Below, piece by piece: positions 59,903 to 64,000 of a stretch of DNA of 64,000 nucleotides (position 1 is the stretch's first letter; each line of letters begins with the position of its first letter). The DNA is from Gagatemarchaeum sp035515635. Its GTDB lineage: Archaea; Thermoproteota; Nitrososphaeria; Nitrososphaerales; Gagatemarchaeaceae. The position numbers were made by a program, and so were the translations under genes. The stretch is from NCBI GenBank assembly GCA_035515635.1, contig DATJBB010000040.1, positions 33,991-97,990 of the forward strand, written 5' to 3'. The notes under the pieces were generated by a model. It searched no databases and was not told the origin of the DNA. It saw only the letters and a program-made list of their open reading frames with translations.

Positions 59903-61222
59903 ATGAGCGCGCCGCGGGCTCGGAGCCTGAAACCGCCCGAACCAGTGCATGAACCAGAGGTGGCCGAGCAAAGGAAGAACAACCCCAACATCTCCTTGCG
60001 TGACTTCTTCATCTATCTGGGGCCGACATTGATAGTGAGCCTGGCGTACATCGACCCTGGGAACTTCGGGACAGACATAGCAGGAGGGAGCGTATTCGGG
60101 TATGATCTGATCTGGGCGGTGTGGATGGCCAGCGCCTTTGCCATGGTGCTCCAGTACCTATCGGGAAAGCTCGGGATAGCGACCGGCAACAGCCTGGCGC
60201 AGCTTCTACGCGGTTCGCTGAGATCCAGGAGCCGCATAGTCCCGTATTGGCTCGCGGCCGAAATCGCGATAGCCGCGACTGACTTGGCCGAATATCTCGG
60301 CACGGTCATCGCGCTGAACGTCCTCTTCGGGATTCCCCTCCTCTACGCAAGCATCTTCGGAGCTTTGGATGTCGTCGTTCTCCTGGCGCTTACGAGCAAC
60401 CGCTTTCGCGTGGTGGAGTATTTTTTCATGGTCTTTGTTTCGGTGATAGCGATAGGCTTCCTCTACGAGCTTCTTCTCGTTGGGCCTAACCTCAATGAGA
60501 TTGCCATTCACTCGGTCTCGCCATCCATTTCCAGCGCCACCGTCCTCGTGGTCGTGGGGATAGTCGGCGCGACGGTCATGCCTCACGTCCTCTGGCTTCA
60601 CTCCTCGCTGACCGCCGCCAAACTTGGCAGATGGGGGGTCAAGGAGACCGAGCACCTCCCAAGGAAGAAGCTGCTCGGGCTTCACCTGCGGGAAAACGTC
60701 ATCATCCTGGCCGTTGCGGGCTGCGTGAACGTGGCGATCCTCGTTGTGGCCGCTGCCGCTTTCTTCGGCCATGGGTATACCAACATCCAGCAGGTGAGCG
60801 ACGCATACAACGTGCTGAAGCCCCTGTTCGGTCCTCTCGCCGCGACGGTCTTTGCTCTGACCCTGCTCGCTTCAGGGATTGCGTCGTCGGTGGTCGGGAC
60901 TTTGGCGGGGCAGGAGGTCATGACCTCGCTGCTAGGAATCAAGGTGAACCCGTATCTGAGGCGCATAGTCACCCGAGGCATCAACGTCTTTCCCACCACG
61001 GCTTGCATCCTCCTCGGGATCAGTCCGCTGGCGTTGCTCTTCTATAGCCAGGTCTTCCTGAGCGTACTGATTCCTCTGCCGATGATTCCGTTGATCTGGT
61101 ACACGAGCAGGAAGAAGATAATGGGCTCGTTCGTGAACCAGAGGACAACGACAGTCATGGCGCTGGCGGTCGGAGGCGTCATCGTCGCGCTCAACGTCGC
61201 TCTAATCTACACCAGCATATGA
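59903..61222 (+). CDS. mntH: NRAMP-family Mn2+/Fe2+ transporter
   Basis: The 439-residue protein has eleven or so helices. It has DPGN in TM1 (51-54) and MPH in TM6 (226-228), the metal-binding motifs of NRAMP transporters. Import is driven by protons. Codon use is less GC-rich than in neighbours (TTT, GTT, TTC mixed), suggesting a more recent arrival. The operator and divergent DtxR regulator suggest metal-repressed expression. Confidence 0.93.
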   Translation: MSAPRARSLKPPEPVHEPEVAEQRKNNPNISLRDFFIYLGPTLIVSLAYIDPGNFGTDIAGGSVFGYDLIWAVWMASAFAMVLQYLSGKLGIATGNSLAQLLRGSLRSRSRIVPYWLAAEIAIAATDLAEYLGTVIALNVLFGIPLLYASIFGALDVVVLLALTSNRFRVVEYFFMVFVSVIAIGFLYELLLVGPNLNEIAIHSVSPSISSATVLVVVGIVGATVMPHVLWLHSSLTAAKLGRWGVKETEHLPRKKLLGLHLRENVIILAVAGCVNVAILVVAAAAFFGHGYTNIQQVSDAYNVLKPLFGPLAATVFALTLLASGIASSVVGTLAGQEVMTSLLGIKVNPYLRRIVTRGINVFPTTACILLGISPLALLFYSQVFLSVLIPLPMIPLIWYTSRKKIMGSFVNQRTTTVMALAVGGVIVALNVALIYTSI

Positions 61223-61319
61223 CGGTGCCAAAGCTGTGCCGGAGGCTGAAAGATGCCGGTCTGCAGATTCGCCGAAGAGAGCTTATATGGAATCGGCGGC
61301 GCAAAGCCACTGACGGGCG

Positions 61320-61964
61320 ATGCTCCTCTCTCCCCTCCAGCTGAACGTCGGGGCCATCGCGACCGACACGTCGATACTCAGCTCGATAGCCATCATCCTC
61401 GGCGCGGTCTTCGTCGTCTATCAGATCAGGCAGGACGACAAGATGCTCGCCCAGTCGGTCAGGCAGGCAGACGCCAACGCGACCCAGGCGAGGCTGACCA
61501 TGGAGCAGGTCACCCAGAACAGCAACCTAGCGACCATGGACCTCGTGATGAGGATCTACGAGCTAGCCAACAGCATGGAGGTCCAGAGGTCGTACATGAC
61601 GGTCGTCCGGTCGGGCGTGACGTCGTACGCCCAGTTCGAGAAGCTCCCCGAGGACAAGCAGCTCGCCTTCTTCCAGATCGCCTCCCTCTTCGAGTCGCTT
61701 GGCTTCCTCGTCGAGAGGGGCTTCGTCAAGGCTGAGATAGTGGACGACATGTTCGCCACCAAGACGGCGTGGGAGGCTCTGGAGCCTTTCATCATGGGGA
61801 TGAGGCAGAAGTTCGCCGCTGAGGACTATTACTTCTTCTTTGAGAGGCTGTACAGCAGGCTCTCAAGGCCTGGCGTTCCGTCGATAACAGGCCAGTTCCT
61901 TGATGGGAAGAAGGCGGCACAGGACGCTGCGCCGCGCCCGCCCGTCCGTCCGGGAGTGGGCTGA
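61320..61964 (+). CDS. DUF4760-like membrane-anchored protein
   Basis: The 214-residue protein has one N-terminal helix (about 20-38), a short coiled coil, and a helical domain with RIYELANSMEVQRSYMTVVR, then FESLGFLVERGFVKAEIVDDMF. That is the pattern of DUF4760-type domains of unknown function. A TATA-like GCTTATATGG at 61281-61290 lies about 34 bp upstream. It precedes the second channel homologue, which has its own promoter. Confidence 0.65.
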   Translation: MLLSPLQLNVGAIATDTSILSSIAIILGAVFVVYQIRQDDKMLAQSVRQADANATQARLTMEQVTQNSNLATMDLVMRIYELANSMEVQRSYMTVVRSGVTSYAQFEKLPEDKQLAFFQIASLFESLGFLVERGFVKAEIVDDMFATKTAWEALEPFIMGMRQKFAAEDYYFFFERLYSRLSRPGVPSITGQFLDGKKAAQDAAPRPPVRPGVG

Positions 61965-62013
61965 CGGACTCCCGAGGAACGTTTATCCACAAAGGGCCGG
62001 CCCGAGCGAGGCG

Positions 62014-63129
62014 TTGAAGCCAGCGGGGCCGGCGGTCGTCTTGGCGCTGCTCCTCCTGTCAATCGCGACACCGGTGTTCGCGTCGCCGCCGAAGGCCCCC
62101 GACCCTTCGAAGCAGGTCGCCGTGGGGATGTACATCAACGACATCGGGACGTTCGACCTCACGACCGGCTCATTCGACGCCGACTTTTACATCTGGTTCA
62201 GGTGGCAGGGCAACTGGACGGTCGGGAACGACAACGCGACCATCGTAGAAACGATCAAGACGGCGCAGTCGACTCCGACCGGGTCGGAGGCCGTCCTCGC
62301 CCCGAGCGCCCTCCCCTACCACTTTGAGTTCATGAACAGCCTGGGGCCGACCAAGACGCTGATCTCCGCCCAGCCCCACTACAACCAGACGTCGTACAAC
62401 TTCCTCCAGTACAGGATAAGGGGGACGTTCCACGTCCCGGTTGAGCTGAACAACTACCCGCTGGACGAGCAGACCCTGTCGATCCAGCTCGAGGACAGCT
62501 ACTACTCGAACACCACGATAGTCTACGTCCCCGACACAGGGAGCGTCCTCGACCCGTCCGTCACCGAGGAGGGGGCCATCCCCGGGCTGAACTACGTGCC
62601 GGGCTCGTTCAGCACGCTCGTGGTCACCCACCCGTACGACACCGCCTTTGGGTACGAGGTCATCCCCGGGGGAAACACAACGAGCGACTACTCGAGGTAC
62701 ATCGCGCAGTTCACCGTGGTCAGGCCGTTCGCGGCGTCGGTCACGTCGCTCCTCCTCCCCGTGGGGATCATCATCGCGCTCGCGGTGGTCTGCTTCTTCA
62801 TCGACGCTGAGAAGTTCGAAGAGAGGCTCGCCCTGCTGGTCACCGCGGTCCTCACGGCGGTCCTGCTCCAGGTAAACTTCGCCTCAACCGTCCCGTCGGA
62901 CGGCCAGTTCACTTTGGCCGACAGGGTGATGTTGGTCGTCTACGCCGTCCTGGCGATAGGCGTGCTAATCGCCGTGCTCGAGAAGAAGATCACCAAGGAG
63001 CAGCATCCGCAGACGGTCCTTTGGCTCGATAGGCTCACCCTCATCGTCATCCCCGTCGCCACGGTCGTCGCCCTCGTCCTGCTGGTCTCCCCCGCGTGCG
63101 CCATGAGGACGTGCCAGCTAATCGGCTGA
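62014..63129 (+). CDS. Pentameric ligand-gated ion channel homologue 2
   Basis: The 371-residue protein has a signal peptide (about 1-26) and a beta ectodomain with DADFYIWFRW and NYPLDEQTLSIQLED (the family's FPFD-type motif). Four helices follow, ending with FTLADRVMLVVYAVL in TM3. It parallels the protein at 35019-35981 but has about 50 more residues. The TTG at 62014 sits about 29 bp from TTTATCC, so I reject the longer ATG 61900 start inside the previous gene. Ligand unknown. Confidence 0.72.
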   Translation: MKPAGPAVVLALLLLSIATPVFASPPKAPDPSKQVAVGMYINDIGTFDLTTGSFDADFYIWFRWQGNWTVGNDNATIVETIKTAQSTPTGSEAVLAPSALPYHFEFMNSLGPTKTLISAQPHYNQTSYNFLQYRIRGTFHVPVELNNYPLDEQTLSIQLEDSYYSNTTIVYVPDTGSVLDPSVTEEGAIPGLNYVPGSFSTLVVTHPYDTAFGYEVIPGGNTTSDYSRYIAQFTVVRPFAASVTSLLLPVGIIIALAVVCFFIDAEKFEERLALLVTAVLTAVLLQVNFASTVPSDGQFTLADRVMLVVYAVLAIGVLIAVLEKKITKEQHPQTVLWLDRLTLIVIPVATVVALVLLVSPACAMRTCQLIG

Positions 63130-63162
63130 GTCGGATTCTGTTAACTTCGTTGCACGAAGGGT

Positions 63163-63348
63163 CTAGGCACGCCAAATCGCTTTACCATGAATCATCGTTC
63201 CACCGACAATTGCGTAGATGATGTAGGCCGGCACGTAAACTGGATTCCCGTTAGTCGCAATAGTGTAAATGAGCCCACCAATGCTCATGACGGCGAATCC
63301 TATTCCGAAGGCAATAGTGACCTTCCGTTGCCAGGTTGTCTTAGCCAT
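63163..63348 (-). CDS. Tiny membrane protein
   Basis: The 61-residue protein has two hydrophobic helices (about 11-30 and 38-55). It lies in a lower-GC patch with codon use unlike the rest of the window. It starts seven bases after the next, also tiny, gene, so the pair is probably one transcript. No family recognised. Confidence 0.5.
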   Translation of the reverse strand: MAKTTWQRKVTIAFGIGFAVMSIGGLIYTIATNGNPVYVPAYIIYAIVGGTMIHGKAIWRA

Positions 63349-63355
63349 CCCTGGG

Positions 63356-63571
63356 TCATAGTCCTCCTCCCCTTCCGCCTCCGGTCACTGCCCGAAATAC
63401 GACAAAGAGGGCCATGAGGATGAAGAGGATTGCGAGCAGTGGATTTAGAGGATAGAGAATTTCCCATCCAACGTATATCATGATGAACGCGAAAAGCACC
63501 GAAACCATGGAGTCGAATGCGCCCATGTCTCGGCACTTGGTCTTCTCTTCTGATAAGTCTTCGTCGCTCAA
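63356..63571 (-). CDS. Tiny membrane protein
   Basis: The 71-residue protein has an acidic, Cys-containing start and two hydrophobic helices (about 22-42 and 45-62), ending GGGRGGGL. It is divergent from 63606 and shares the lower GC content of this patch. No family recognised. Confidence 0.5.
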   Translation of the reverse strand: MSDEDLSEEKTKCRDMGAFDSMVSVLFAFIMIYVGWEILYPLNPLLAILFILMALFVVFRAVTGGGRGGGL

Positions 63572-63605
63572 GGCTATAAGATAGAATTGAAAGAGAAACG
63601 GACTG

Positions 63606-63827
63606 TTGGCGCGGATATCTTTCTTTGTCTACGGCGTGATAGTGCTTGTGATTGCGATTCTTGGCTTTGCTTTTGGAGGCCTGAAGCTATCAGACTATTT
63701 GTCAGTGGCATCTTTGGCAGTTGTCTTGTTGCTTGCATTCGTGGTGGAGCTAAATTTCGATGAGACCAACAAGAAGTTGGATGAGCTTCTTGAAGAAAAG
63801 CGCAAGCGAGATAATGAAGGCATGTAA
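63606..63827 (+). CDS. Tiny membrane protein with charged tail
   Basis: The 73-residue protein has two hydrophobic helices (about 5-24 and 31-48) and a charged, probably helical, tail (KKLDELLEEKRKRDNE). TTG 63606 is the start. Lower GC than the left part of the window. No family recognised. Confidence 0.5.
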   Translation: MARISFFVYGVIVLVIAILGFAFGGLKLSDYLSVASLAVVLLLAFVVELNFDETNKKLDELLEEKRKRDNEGM

Positions 63828-63857
63828 AGGGCGTGTCACCCATCGTGGGACAGCCCT
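63828..63857 (+). repeat. Inverted repeat
   Basis: AGGGC (63828-63832) pairs with GCCCT (63853-63857), with inner TGT/ACA and CCC/GGG pairs around ATCGT. It directly follows the tiny membrane gene. It could be a transcript-end hairpin or a mobile-element relic. Confidence 0.4.
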
Positions 63858-63921
63858 CGAAATAACCCACTGACGGAACAGAGCCCCAAATGCTTAAGCC
63901 GAAAGTGAACGAGCCAGAGCC

Positions 63922-64000
63922 ATGTTCAGCTTCGTCAAGGGAACAATCAGACTGAAGGACATAGACACAATTGAAATCTTGACAGAGAGGAACGAATACG
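63922..64000 (+). CDS. Unknown protein, 3' end outside window
   Basis: The first 26 codons of a frame starting at ATG 63922 (MFSFVKGTIRLKD, then charged) run off the window. A TATA-like GCTTAAG (63892-63898) is about 27 bp upstream, the usual spacing here. Too short to identify. Confidence 0.5.
   Translation, partial: MFSFVKGTIRLKDIDTIEILTERNEY

Noticed and set aside
61900..62013. Longer start for the second channel protein (ATG 61900)
   Set aside because: It overlaps the preceding gene, is R/P-rich, and lies upstream of the TATA box; TTG 62014 gives a clean signal peptide.
1..64000. tRNA, rRNA or CRISPR arrays
   Set aside because: No T-arm-like motif with matching acceptor stem, no rRNA stretch and no regularly spaced direct repeats were recognised by eye.

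Overview
The window is a high-GC archaeal chromosome segment. Evidence for an archaeon: TATA boxes about 26 bp upstream of start codons (many transcripts look leaderless), the archaeal shikimate route (ADTH synthase, DHQ synthase II, GHMP-type shikimate kinase), an aspartate carbamoyltransferase pyrB-pyrI pair, an archaeal class III pilin signal, an archaeosortase-like protease with a PEFG-like surface substrate, and a small OB-fold ssDNA-binding protein. The exosortase/PEFG pair and the paired wHTH regulator point towards Thermoproteota/Nitrososphaeria-like lineages, but I cannot place it more precisely.

Layout. 1-9.3 kb: cell-surface polysaccharide genes (GT2 glycosyltransferases, a nucleotidyltransferase-like protein, a GT-C enzyme, methyltransferases) around NUDIX and pyrBI, plus an exosortase. 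9.5-10.8 kb: a sorted surface protein and a pilin. 11-22.3 kb: an eleven-gene operon running from aspartate to tyrosine precursors (lysC-asd-aroA'-aroB'-aroD-aroE-aroK-aroA-aroC-chorismate mutase/aminotransferase-tyrA). It meets a complete trpEGDCFBA operon tail to tail. 29-36.8 kb: mixed housekeeping and envelope genes, including a two-wHTH regulator, LysE, a phosphatase, OB-fold SSB, a polyprenyl-phosphate GlcNAc-1-P transferase, and the first of two pentameric ligand-gated channel homologues.

36.8-57.3 kb: a 20-kb minus-strand contractile injection machine. Its order resembles the Mu phage tail: sheath, tube, tail chaperone with a probable -1 frameshift, a tape-measure-position protein, two gp43-like (DNA-circularisation N) proteins, a five-repeat Ig-like protein, phospholipase D, gp27/D hub, gp25, J, I, accessory proteins, gpV spike, PAAR. 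No capsid, terminase, portal, integrase or lysis gene is present. I see three promoters in it. This is the most likely 'system' of interest.

57.4-64 kb: a cysteine-synthase/rhodanese fusion, a DtxR-type metalloregulator facing an NRAMP transporter with a perfect palindrome at the promoter, a DUF4760-like protein, a second channel homologue, and a lower-GC tail of tiny membrane proteins.

A genome-style observation crosses all regions. At least eight genes lose conserved N-terminal residues if only ATG/GTG/TTG starts are allowed, and have CTG, ACG or ATC at the expected position. Three of these are CTGA stop/start overlaps (trpE-trpG, trpB-trpA, and the junction at 48471).
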